A DNA stretch of 64,000 bases from VFZN01 sp963709325 (lineage in GTDB: Bacteria; Acidobacteriota; Vicinamibacteria; Vicinamibacterales; UBA2999). Below, one piece after another: positions 45,826 through 54,179 of this stretch (position 1 is the first letter of the stretch; each line of letters starts with the position of its first letter). The position numbers and the translations under genes are program-made. The stretch covers positions 2,046,001 through 2,110,000 of the forward strand of contig CAVPVV010000003.1 of assembly GCA_963709325.1 (NCBI GenBank), given 5' to 3'. The notes below the pieces were generated by a model, which saw only the letters and a list, made by a program, of their open reading frames with translations, was not told the origin of the DNA and ran no database searches.

Positions 45826-45980
45826 AAGGCTTCAGGCTTCAGGCTCTGGGCTCTAGGCCTGTCACGCTGTCACACCGTCTAAAGATCGTCCTTCAACGTT
45901 GCTCGTTCGCACTCAGCTGACACGCCGCCCGTGACACCCGGACGAGTCTAAAGCCTGGAGCCCAGAGCCTGGAGCCTGGG
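45826..45980. repeat. MITE-like element with inverted AGGCTTC-family ends
   Basis: The left end is a run of heptamers (AGGCTTC, AGGCTTC, AGGCTCT, GGGCTCT, AGGCCTG from 45827). GGCTCTGGGCTCTAGGC at 45842-45858 pairs with GCCTGGAGCCCAGAGCC at 45953-45969 with one mismatch in 17. The interior of about 95 bases has no open frame of note. The right end lies about 12 bases from the stop codon of the lipoprotein at 45992. Confidence 0.65.
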
Positions 45981-45991
45981 CTCGGCGAAGC

Positions 45992-47014
45992 CTACCGCCC
46001 GCGCTTCGCCTTGGCTTCGTCCGCCCGCGCGCCGGCCAGGATGCCGATCATCGCGTAGTTGCCCTCGTGGCAGGCGTATTCGTAGATGAGTCCGTCGGTC
46101 TTCTTCAGCCGGATCATGAACGTGCACGGCCTGGTCCAGGTCTTCGGATCGTCGACGGTGATCTCCCAGTTGATGAAGTCCGGGCTGACGCGCGTGTAGC
46201 GCTCGGTGAGCTTCACGTCGGGCGTCGAGCCCTGGAAGCCGTTGAGGTAGTTCGTCGTCTCGACCACCAGCGTGTCGCCTTCCCACCGGCCGCGCGAGTC
46301 GCCGTGCAGCTGGCGGATGCCCGCCGGCAGGTGCGGCTGTCGCCGTCATCGGCACGACGCGCGCGTCGTGAATCATCTCCTGCAGCAGCGACGACGGTCT
46401 CGGGCGACTGGATGATCTGGACGTAGCTGTTGTAGTTCGGCGCCGGTGCGCGGCGCGCCGTAGGAGATGCAGCGCTCCGACAGCGGACGATCTTCGGGAC
46501 CGTCGGCCGGGCCGCGCGGCCGCTCTCGGACCTTCGCGCGCGGCCGCGGCTCGGCACGACCGCGCTCTCGGCCTCGCGGCGTCAGCGGCGGAAACTGGCC
46601 GTCGGGCGGATCGATGATGAGCGACGTCCGGTTGTCCCACTCGCGGTCGGCCATCCAGAACTGGTTGTAGTTGCCGGTGGTCGGGTCGTAGGAGACCTGG
46701 TCGAACTTCCCTTGTCCTTCGCGTCGAGCAGCTAGCTGCACGAAGTTGCCGAAGATCGCGTCGCCGCCCTGATCGACGGCCTGCGCCGACCAGTCCGCTT
46801 CAGCTCCTCGACCTCGGCGTCGGTCAGCGTCGTCTTGTCCTTCCACTGCGCGGGCGCGTCATCGGCGTGACGCTGTTGTTGCCCCAGACGCCCTGCAGAT
46901 CGGGCTGGCCGTCCGGCGTGCGCGGCACCTTCCAGCCGGCTGGAGCGTCGGGCGGCCGCGGCGGCGGGCGCAGCCGGCCATGAGGGTCACCGCGAGGAGG
47001 AGCGCCTTCGACAC
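45992..47014 (-). pseudogene. Lipoprotein of the RTPDGQPDLQGVW family, multiple frame changes
   Basis: The GTG at 47014 opens VSKALLLAVTLMAGCA, with lipobox LMAGC. The family motif RTPDGQPDLQGVW can be read in another frame just after it. Further blocks in shifting frames are LTDAEVEELK, TGNYNQFWMADREWDNRTSLIIDPPDGQFPPLTP, PEDRPLSERCISYGAP, NYNSYVQIIQSPETVV, and finally NYLNGFQGSTPDVKLTERYTRVSPDFINWEITVDDPKTWTRP and YEYACHEGNYAMIGILAGARADE to the TAG at 45992. This is a very common exported protein type of Acidobacteriota with no known function. I count at least five frame changes in 1 kb, most consistent with sequence error. Confidence 0.72.
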
Positions 47015-47137
47015 GCGGCGGTCCGCATCAGGTGATACGCGTGGCGCGTCGTCACGCAGCGTAGCCGCGCTGTGTTCGCACAGCGGCGGCAGTTGCCCGT
47101 CCAGTGCTATGCTCGCCCCAGATCGAGGAGGTTCGGC

Positions 47138-47592
47138 ATGCCGCACGGAAATTCTGGAGCATGCGGCTGGCCGGCGCCGCGGCTGATTGCGCTCGGCGGC
47201 CCGCTGCTCGGCCCACCATGCGTTCTCGTCGGAGTTCGACGCCAACGCCCCGGTCACGCTGCAAGGGCCGGTCACGAAGGTCGAGTGGATCAATCCGCAC
47301 GCCTGGATTCACCTCGAGGTGACCAGGCCCGACGGCAAGACCGAGACCTGGATGGTCGAGGGCGGCACGCCCAACACGCTCCAGCGCCGCGGCATCACCC
47401 GCGATTCGGTCAAGATCGGCACGGTCATCGTCGTCGCCGGCTTCAAGTCGAAGGACGGGACCCTCCGCGCCAACGGCCGCGACATCACGTTCCCCGATGG
47501 CCGGACGCTGTTCATGGGCTCGTCGGGGACGGGCGCGCCGCGCGACGGTCCGCGATCCCAACGAGCCGGTCAAGAAACCGCCAAGCGATTGA
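47138..47592 (+). pseudogene. DUF6152 family protein with two or more frame changes
   Basis: A strong GAGGAGG precedes the ATG at 47138, whose frame reads PRLIALGGPLL. One extra G near 47210 then shifts into AHHAFSSEFDANAPVTLQGPVTKVEWINPHAWIHLEV, the DUF6152 core (HHxFxxEFD and WxNPHxW). A second extra base near 47550 turns the ending into an artificial tail. Without it the protein would read RDPNEPVKKPPSD and stop at 47592. An ATG at 47161 (MRLAGAAA) is an alternative start that needs a further frame change. The family is small, exported and of unknown function, and usually adjacent to the lipoprotein type that follows here. Confidence 0.75.
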
Positions 47593-47618
47593 ACCCGTAA
47601 TGACCGGAGATGGCGCAG

Positions 47619-48449
47619 ATGCACAGGGGGGCGGCGCTGCTCGTCGTCGCGGGCGGGCTGGCCGCAATCGTCGTGACGGCCTGCGCGCCGGCGCGGCCGC
47701 AGGCGTATCGCGCGCCGCGGACGCCTGACGGCACGCCGGACTTCAGCGGTATCTGGCAGGCGAACAACACGGCCAACTGGGATCTCGAGGCGCATGCCGC
47801 GAAGCAGGGGCCGGTGTTCGCGCTCGGGCGCCGCGTTCAGCGTGCCGGCCGGCATCGGCGTCGTGGACGGCGACGGTGCGATTCCGTATCGGCCCGAAGC
47901 GCTGGAGAAGAAGCAAGAGCAACGGCGCGAAGTGGGTGACGCTCGATCCCGAGGTCAAGTGCTTCATGCCCGGCATCCCGCGCGCGACCTACATGCCGTA
48001 TCCCGTTCCAGATCGTGCAGTCCGCCGACAACGTGCTGATGACCTATGAGTTCGCCAGCGCCAGCCGCGTGGTGCGCATGAACAGCAAGGAGCAAGAGCC
48101 CGGCCCCGGCGTGGATGGGCTGGTCGATCGGCCGCTGGGACGGCGAAACGCTGGTCGATCGACGTCACCGATCACATGGAAGAGACCTGGTTCGATCGCG
48201 CCGGCAACCACCACAGCGACGCGCTGAAGGTCACCGAGCGCTACACCGCGATCGACGCCGAACACGCTGCAGTACGAGGCGACGATCGAGGATCCGAAGG
48301 TCTTCTCGACGCCGTGGACGATCAGCATGCCGCTCTACCGCCGGCGCGAGCCGAACGTGCAGCTGATGGAATACAAGTGCGTCGAGTTCGCGGAGGAGCT
48401 GATGTACGGCCACCTCCGGAAGCGTTCCGAAGCGAGAAGCGAGAAGTGA
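47619..48449 (+). pseudogene. Lipoprotein of the RTPDGTPDFSGIW family, at least five frame changes
   Basis: The ATG at 47619 has GGAG 10 bases upstream. It encodes a lipoprotein signal (AALLVVAGGLAAIVVTAC, lipobox VTAC) and then RTPDGTPDFSGIWQANNTANWDLEAHA. The rest is readable only by changing frame: SVPAGIGVVDGDGAIPYRPEALEKK, KWVTLDPEVKCFMPGIPRATYMP, QSADNVLMTYEFASASRVVRM, MGWSIGRWDGE, HMEETWFDRAGNHHSDALKVTERYT and TISMPLYRRREPNVQLMEYKCVEF. Most shifts are explained by one extra base each (about 47828, 47922, 48005, 48266). The C-terminal KRSEARSEK and the stop come from a GAAGCGA repeat. It is a paralogue of the lipoprotein on the other strand. Confidence 0.75.
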
Positions 48450-48452
48450 GAG
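48430..48452 (+). repeat. Tandem heptamer GAAGCGA, about three units
   Basis: GAAGCGA, GAAGCGA, GAAGTGA and GAGGTGT run through the last codons and stop of the lipoprotein gene to the GTG start of the ABC transporter gene at 48453. The GAAGTGA unit contains the TGA stop. Confidence 0.7.
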
Positions 48453-50246
48453 GTGTCCACAGACACGCCGCGGCGCAACCGGACGTTCTTCGCGTCGCTC
48501 GGGCGGGCGGACAGGCCGCTCGCGGCGCTCTGGTGGGCTGTTCTCACCTTGAGGGGCCTCCTCCCCGCCGGGTTTGCGATCGCCATGGGCTCCCTGGTCG
48601 GCGCCGTGCAACAGGGCAACGACCTCACCCAGCCGCTGGCGGTGGTCGGCGTGATCTTCGTCCTCCTCCAGGTCCTGCCGCCGCTTCATCGCGCCATCAG
48701 TGAGAACCTCGGCGACCGGATGGCCGCCTGGCTGTATGACAAGCTGACCGGGGCGTGCGTCCGTCCACCCGGCATTGGCCATCTGGAGGATCCGACGCTC
48801 GCCGGCGATCTGACGATCGCGCGCGACTTCGACCTGGGGATGACCGGGCCGCCCCTCTCGATCTCGCTGGAGTTCATTGCCGGCGGACTGGTCGAGATGA
48901 TTGCGGGCATCGCGTCGGCGCTCGTCCTCGCCGCGTTCGCATGGTGGGCGCCGCTCCTGCTGGGCGGCGCGTGGGCCGCCACCCACTGGTGGCTGCGCGA
49001 GAGCGCGGTGTGGCGCGACCGCAACACCGAGGTCGTTCGGAGCGCACAACGCGACGCTGAGTACGCCTACCGCCTCGCCGTCGAAGCCGCTCCCGCCAAG
49101 GAACTGCGGCTCTTCGGCCTGGCCGGCTGGACGCTCGAGCGGTTCGTCGATCGGCGGACCCGGCTGCACACGCTTCAGTACGAAGCGACGCGCCTCCGCG
49201 AAAAGCCGGTCATCTGGAGCCTGCTCGTGGTGCTCCTCGCCAACGTGGTCGTGTTCCGCGCGCTCGCCTCAGCGGCGTTGAGCGGCGCAATCCCGCTCGG
49301 CGACGCCGTCATGTACGCGCAGGCCGCGGTCGCCACGTCGCTGATCGCGTTCGGCGGCCTCAGCTGGGCACTCGACGGCGCCGCGCCGCCGGTGTCCGCG
49401 GTACTCCGCCTCGAGCCGGCCATGAAGGCGGCCGGGGCCCTCCCGCCCGGTGGCGCGAACGCGCGCAGTTTGCCGGCCCGCGAGATCCGCTTCAAGGACC
49501 TGTCGTTCGGCTACCCCGGCGGGCCGCTCGTCCTCGATCACTTCGACCTGACGATTCCCGCCGGTTCCTCGCTCGCGATTGTCGGTCAGAACGGTGCGGG
49601 GAAGACCACGCTGGCCAAGCTGCTGTGCCGCCTTTACGATCCGCAGTCCGGGGCGATCGAGATCGACGGCCGCGACCTGCGCGATCTCGATCTCGGCGAC
49701 TGGCGCGCGCGCATTACCGCGGTGTTCCAGGACTTCATCCGCTTCGAGCTGCCCTTGCGCGACAACGTCGCGCCGGCGCAGGCGCCCGACGACAAGGTGC
49801 TGGCCGCGCTCGAGGCGGCCGGCGCCGCCCGTTTGGCCTATCTCGACACGGTGCTCGCTCGCGGCTACGACGGCGGCACCGAGCTGTCCGGCGGCCAGTG
49901 GCAACGCATCGCGCTCGCGCGTGCGCTCTGTGCCGTCTCGATGGGAGCAGCCGTCGTACTGCTCGACGAGCCGACGGCCCAGCTCGACGTGCGCGGAGAA
50001 TCCGAGATCTTCGAGCGTCTTTTGGCAGCCACCCGTCACTGCACGACGATCCTGATCTCGCACCGGTTCTCGACCGTCCGGCACGCCGATCGAATCTGCG
50101 TGCTGGAGCATGGCCGGGTGATCGAGCTCGGGACTCACGACGAGCTGATAGCAAAGAACGGCCGGTATCGAACGATGTTCGATCTCCAGGCGCAGCGCTT
50201 CCAGGTTCCGGAAGGCGAGGAGGACATGACGTATGACGTCCTCTGA
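48453..50246 (+). CDS. ABC transporter, fused permease and ATP-binding protein (first half)
   Basis: This 597-residue half-transporter has about six transmembrane helices in residues 25-310. The nucleotide-binding domain has Walker A GQNGAGKT (about 378-385), Q-loop AVFQDF, signature LSGGQWQR (478-485), Walker B VVLLDEPTAQ with the catalytic glutamate, and the switch His in ISHRF. The GTG start at 48453 (VSTDTPRRNRTFF) lies right behind a repeat. It overlaps the next ABC gene by 14 bases, so the two probably make a heterodimeric exporter. Helix lengths and fold are those of type IV exporters for lipids, peptides or drugs. The substrate is unknown. Confidence 0.9.
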   Translation: MSTDTPRRNRTFFASLGRADRPLAALWWAVLTLRGLLPAGFAIAMGSLVGAVQQGNDLTQPLAVVGVIFVLLQVLPPLHRAISENLGDRMAAWLYDKLTGACVRPPGIGHLEDPTLAGDLTIARDFDLGMTGPPLSISLEFIAGGLVEMIAGIASALVLAAFAWWAPLLLGGAWAATHWWLRESAVWRDRNTEVVRSAQRDAEYAYRLAVEAAPAKELRLFGLAGWTLERFVDRRTRLHTLQYEATRLREKPVIWSLLVVLLANVVVFRALASAALSGAIPLGDAVMYAQAAVATSLIAFGGLSWALDGAAPPVSAVLRLEPAMKAAGALPPGGANARSLPAREIRFKDLSFGYPGGPLVLDHFDLTIPAGSSLAIVGQNGAGKTTLAKLLCRLYDPQSGAIEIDGRDLRDLDLGDWRARITAVFQDFIRFELPLRDNVAPAQAPDDKVLAALEAAGAARLAYLDTVLARGYDGGTELSGGQWQRIALARALCAVSMGAAVVLLDEPTAQLDVRGESEIFERLLAATRHCTTILISHRFSTVRHADRICVLEHGRVIELGTHDELIAKNGRYRTMFDLQAQRFQVPEGEEDMTYDVL

Positions 50247-52044
50247 AGCGAAGCGCATTGAGGGGTTAGACGAGCTGCCGCCGGCGCTGTCGTCGATGTG
50301 GCGCCTGTGCCGGCTCGGTTACCGGCACGAGCCCCGGTTGATGTTGTGGGCGTTCGTGCTGTCGCAGCTGGCCGCGCTGCCCGACGCGCTGCTCGCGCTC
50401 TGGCTGATGCTGCTGGGCAGAGGTGTCATCGAGAGCCGCCCGTGGCTGGTCACCGGATCGGCCATCGGCCTCGGTGTGTCGGCCACCGCCACGTGGCTGC
50501 TGCAGACGGTGAGCACGCGCGTCCAGCGACGCTTTCGCGACAAGGTCACCATCGCGCTGGAATCGCACGTCGCGCGGCTGCAGGCCTCGATCGTCACAAT
50601 CGCCCATCACGAACGGCCCGAGATCCTCGACCGGCTCGCGATGCTTCGCGATCAGGTGTTCGTCCTGGACCACATGTACATGTCGGTGTTCGCCACCGTC
50701 GGCTGGATCCTTCGCCTGGCGGTGACCTTGGCACTGCTCGCTTCGGTCCACATCGCGCTCGTACTGCTCGCGGTGTTCGCGCTGCCGACCGTCTGGGTCT
50801 CGACCTGGCGCCCGGCGGTGGAACGTGCCGCCCTGCAGAGCGGCGCGCAGGCCAACCGTCTGGCGCGTCACCTGTTCACGACCGCGACCACCGCGCCGCC
50901 CGGCAAGGAAATACGGGTCCTGGGCATCGGCGACAAGCTGGTCACCGAGCGGCGCTCGGCCTGGGAGATGGGCTTCGCACCGATCGCCTCGGCGCGCTGG
51001 GCCACCGCCGGATGGCAGACGCTCGCCTGGGCCATCTTCGGCACCGCATATGTGGGCGCGATCGTGTTCGTATCGGCGGTGCTCGGCCGCCCGGCGGAAA
51101 GCGTGCTGCTGGTGCTCGCGGCCGGAGCGCGGCTCTCCGCCTACGTCGGCGCGACAGTTGGTGAAATCGGGTTCCTTCGCGGTTTCTGGATGGACGGGTC
51201 GCGCCGGTTGGCGTGGCTCGAAGACTACGCGGCAGCTCTCGAGGCCGCGGCGGACGCTCCGGTACCCGATGCCATCACCCGCGGCATCCGTTTCGACCGC
51301 GTGTCGTTCGCCTATCCCGGCACCTCGCGCATCGTGTTGAACGACGTCTCCCTGACCCTGCCCGCGGGATCGGTTGTCGCCATCGTCGGCGAGAACGGCG
51401 CCGGCAAGAGCACGCTGGTCAAGCTGCTCGCCCGGATGTACGAGCCGACATCAGGCAGCATCCTGGTCGACGATCGGCCGCTCGCGCGAATGCCGGCGGC
51501 CGAGTGGCGAGCCCGGCTGGCCGGCGCTTTCCAGGATTTCTACCGCTTCGAGTTCCAGGCTCGTCACACCGTCGGACTCGGCGACGTTACGCGATTGCAC
51601 GACGGCGCCGCGGTCGAGACCGCGGTCGGCCGGGCCGGAGCGGAGGACGTGATCCTGAAGCTGCGGTCGGGCCTGGACACCCAACTCGGGCCAACCTGGC
51701 CCGGCGGATCAGAGGTGTCGTTCGGACAATGGCAGAAGCTGGCGCTGGCCCGCGGCTTCATGCGCGACACGCCGCTCCTGCTGGTCCTCGACGAACCGAC
51801 CGCCGCACTAGACCCCGAGACCGAGCACGCGCTCTTCACGCGCTACGCGGCGGCGGCGCGAAACAGCAGCAGCGGCCGGATCACCGTGCTCGTGTCGCAC
51901 CGCTTCTCGACCGTTCGCATGGCCGACCTCATCGTCGTGCTCGACGGCTCACGCCTCGTTGACGTCGGCACCCACGAGGAGCTGATGGCCCGCGGCGGAC
52001 AATACGCCGAGCTCTACGCAATCCAGGCGAAGGCGTATCAGTGA
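50233..52044 (+). CDS. ABC transporter, fused permease and ATP-binding protein (second half)
   Basis: This 603-residue partner of the preceding protein has six helices in the first 320 residues and a C-terminal ATPase. It has Walker A GENGAGKS, Q-loop AFQDFYRFEF and Walker B LLVLDEPTAALD. The signature reads EVSFGQWQK instead of LSGGQ, a degenerate form, so one of the two composite ATP sites may be less active. That asymmetry is usual for heterodimeric exporters. The ATG at 50233 overlaps the first gene. The stop overlaps the convergent amidohydrolase gene by 7 bases. Confidence 0.9.
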   Translation: MTSSEAKRIEGLDELPPALSSMWRLCRLGYRHEPRLMLWAFVLSQLAALPDALLALWLMLLGRGVIESRPWLVTGSAIGLGVSATATWLLQTVSTRVQRRFRDKVTIALESHVARLQASIVTIAHHERPEILDRLAMLRDQVFVLDHMYMSVFATVGWILRLAVTLALLASVHIALVLLAVFALPTVWVSTWRPAVERAALQSGAQANRLARHLFTTATTAPPGKEIRVLGIGDKLVTERRSAWEMGFAPIASARWATAGWQTLAWAIFGTAYVGAIVFVSAVLGRPAESVLLVLAAGARLSAYVGATVGEIGFLRGFWMDGSRRLAWLEDYAAALEAAADAPVPDAITRGIRFDRVSFAYPGTSRIVLNDVSLTLPAGSVVAIVGENGAGKSTLVKLLARMYEPTSGSILVDDRPLARMPAAEWRARLAGAFQDFYRFEFQARHTVGLGDVTRLHDGAAVETAVGRAGAEDVILKLRSGLDTQLGPTWPGGSEVSFGQWQKLALARGFMRDTPLLLVLDEPTAALDPETEHALFTRYAAAARNSSSGRITVLVSHRFSTVRMADLIVVLDGSRLVDVGTHEELMARGGQYAELYAIQAKAYQ

Positions 52045-53483
52045 GGAGCTCGCACGGCCTTCCCCGGGCGCGCCGCGGTCACCTCGCCTCTTTCGACCAC
52101 CATCTGCCCGTTGACGATCACGTAGGGAATGCCCGCCGACGGAATGCTCGCGTCTTCGTAAGTGGCGCGATCGATGACGCGCGCGGGATCGAAGACGGTG
52201 ATGTCGGCGTCGGCGCCCGGTGAGAGGCGTCCCTTGCGAGCCATCGCCGGCGTCCGTCGTTCGAGCCGTCGCGCCGGCTCCACCGTCATCCGCCTGAGCG
52301 CGTCCATCATCGGCACGACGTGCTCGTCGCGCACGTAGCGGCCAAGGACCTTCGCGAACGTTCCCGAGGTTCGCGGATGGCCGCGCCCGTTCTCGATGAA
52401 GCCGTCGCTGGCAATCATGGATAGCGGGCTGACGATAGCGGCGCGGGTCTGCTCCTCAGAGCGGCCGTGGATGATCACCGTGCCACCGGTCTGTCGCGCC
52501 TTCTCGAACGTCCGCCGCGTCAGGCGCTCGCCGGTGGACACCAACTGGTGCTGCGCGAAGCGCTCCTCGGGCCAGGTACGCCAATCGTCGAACAGCGCGG
52601 ACTGGATCTCCGTCATCCCCGCACCGTAGGGATAGGCCTCGGTTGTGACGTCCTGCCCTGCGTCGCGGGCTCGCTGAATCCTCGCGAGGAACTCGGCGAG
52701 GTCGTCCCCGGCAACTGAGTTCACGTGGACGATGTGGAGCGCCGTCTTGGCGTTGGCCGCGGCGTGGAGCGTGTCGTCGAGACCGGTCAGCCCGTCGCGC
52801 ATGTGGATGTGCGCCGAGGTACCGCCTTCGGCGGAAACGCGGAACATGCGCTCGATCTCGGACATCGGTGCGCCGGGCGTGTAGGCGCTGCCGAAGCCCA
52901 TCGCTACGGCACCCTCGGCGATACCCTTGCGGAGAATCGCCTCCATCTCGGCCATCTGCGCGTCGTTGGCCGGGCCGGTGCCGCCAATGCCGGCCGGCAG
53001 CAGGCCCTTGCCGGGATCGCCAAGCACCTTCATGCGCGCCGGGATGTGACCGACCGCCACGCCGTAGTTCACGATCTGGCCGCCTTCATGAGCCTTGTAC
53101 CAGCCGGCGACATCGGCCGTGCCGACTTCCAGCTCGAATGCGGAGGTGACGCCGTCGCGGACCATCATCCGGTACGACTCCTCCTGCTGGCCGTGCTCGT
53201 GCAGGTCGATGAAGCCGGGCGCGACGACGTGATTGGCCGCGTCGATGACGCGGGCGCCCTGCAGCGGAGCCTCGGACACGATTTCGATCGTGCCGCCGCG
53301 GATGCCGACGTGGCGAACCGCGTCAAGGCCCGACGCGGGATCCATGACGCGGCCGTTCGCGATCACGAGATCGTAGCTCGGCGGCGGAGCCTCACGGCAC
53401 GCGCCGAGCAACGCGGCGGCGACGAGGATTACGCCGAGGAATGCGACGATCCGCAGTTCGACCGCGCGCCGCCTAGCCGACAC
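52038..53483 (-). CDS. Amidohydrolase lipoprotein, N-acyl-D-amino-acid deacylase-like
   Basis: This 481-residue protein has a signal with lipobox LLGAC (about 25-29), so it is probably anchored in the membrane and faces the periplasm. The amidohydrolase fold shows VVAPGFIDLHEHG (the HxH metal pair), TSAFELEVG, AHIHMRDG and LHIVHVNS (later His ligands) and SMIASDGFIENGRGHPRTSGTF (the acidic residue near the end). The closest family is D-aminoacylase/N-acyl-D-glutamate deacylase, which cleaves N-acylated D-amino acids or related amides. It overlaps the DsrE-like gene upstream by 11 bases and may be cotranscribed with it. Confidence 0.88.
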   Translation of the reverse strand: MSARRRAVELRIVAFLGVILVAAALLGACREAPPPSYDLVIANGRVMDPASGLDAVRHVGIRGGTIEIVSEAPLQGARVIDAANHVVAPGFIDLHEHGQQEESYRMMVRDGVTSAFELEVGTADVAGWYKAHEGGQIVNYGVAVGHIPARMKVLGDPGKGLLPAGIGGTGPANDAQMAEMEAILRKGIAEGAVAMGFGSAYTPGAPMSEIERMFRVSAEGGTSAHIHMRDGLTGLDDTLHAAANAKTALHIVHVNSVAGDDLAEFLARIQRARDAGQDVTTEAYPYGAGMTEIQSALFDDWRTWPEERFAQHQLVSTGERLTRRTFEKARQTGGTVIIHGRSEEQTRAAIVSPLSMIASDGFIENGRGHPRTSGTFAKVLGRYVRDEHVVPMMDALRRMTVEPARRLERRTPAMARKGRLSPGADADITVFDPARVIDRATYEDASIPSAGIPYVIVNGQMVVERGEVTAARPGKAVRAPH

Positions 53484-54024
53484 GCACGTAGCCCTTCATC
53501 TGCAGGTTCACCAGGCTGGTGAGCGCCCACAAGTCGATCTGGATGTCCGGGTTCACCTGTCCGGGGTCGATCTTCCGCGCCGACAGCGCCTGCCCGCAGA
53601 CCCGAACATCTACGCCGGCCTGCTTCAGCGCGTGGATGATCGCGATGTTGGGGTTGTCGATGCCGTACCGCGCCCTGTAGGCGTCATTGCTCATCACGAT
53701 GTCCACGTCGTCGCTGCGCTGATGGAACATCACCGCGAGGTGGCGATGGTCCGCGGGTACGCCATGTTTGGCCAGCGTGTTCAGGTAGGTCGCGACCGTC
53801 GGCAACATCGGGTTGATTTCGGTCCGCTCCTTCGCGCCGTTGCCGACCGCGAAGACCACCTTGTAATCCATTTTCGGATCCGGCAGTTCGTGCGCGCCGG
53901 AGACATCGTGCGCGGCGTTGTAACCCGACACCGGGAGTACCGGCGCCGGCTGCGCGGACATCCAGGCGGGCGAGGCGAAGGCTGCCGAGAGAAGAACGAT
54001 GCCGCCGAGCGAGGTGAGCTTCAT
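53473..54024 (-). CDS. Exported DsrE/DsrF-like protein
   Basis: This 183-residue protein has a signal peptide ending near MSAQPAP. The mature part has the DsrE fold: YKVVFAVGNGAKE, NPMLPTVATYLNTLAKHG and a conserved cysteine in VDVRVCGQALSARKID, followed by LWALTSLVNLQMKGYVRV. DsrE-type cysteines carry sulfane sulfur in sulfur relay. Exported members of this kind are widespread and of unknown function. It is cotranscribed with the amidohydrolase (11-base overlap). Confidence 0.85.
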   Translation of the reverse strand: MKLTSLGGIVLLSAAFASPAWMSAQPAPVLPVSGYNAAHDVSGAHELPDPKMDYKVVFAVGNGAKERTEINPMLPTVATYLNTLAKHGVPADHRHLAVMFHQRSDDVDIVMSNDAYRARYGIDNPNIAIIHALKQAGVDVRVCGQALSARKIDPGQVNPDIQIDLWALTSLVNLQMKGYVRVG

Positions 54025-54179
54025 GGGGTCTCCAGCCTGAATGCACGAGTGACTTGGGCTGGCCCAACTCTACACACGGACGGCCCGGGCTACAATGCGC
54101 TCGCTCCGACTTAAACCATGATTCGTCTCCTGCGCGCCATCGGCTTCGGGATCGCCGGGCAGTCGAACTGAACGATGTG

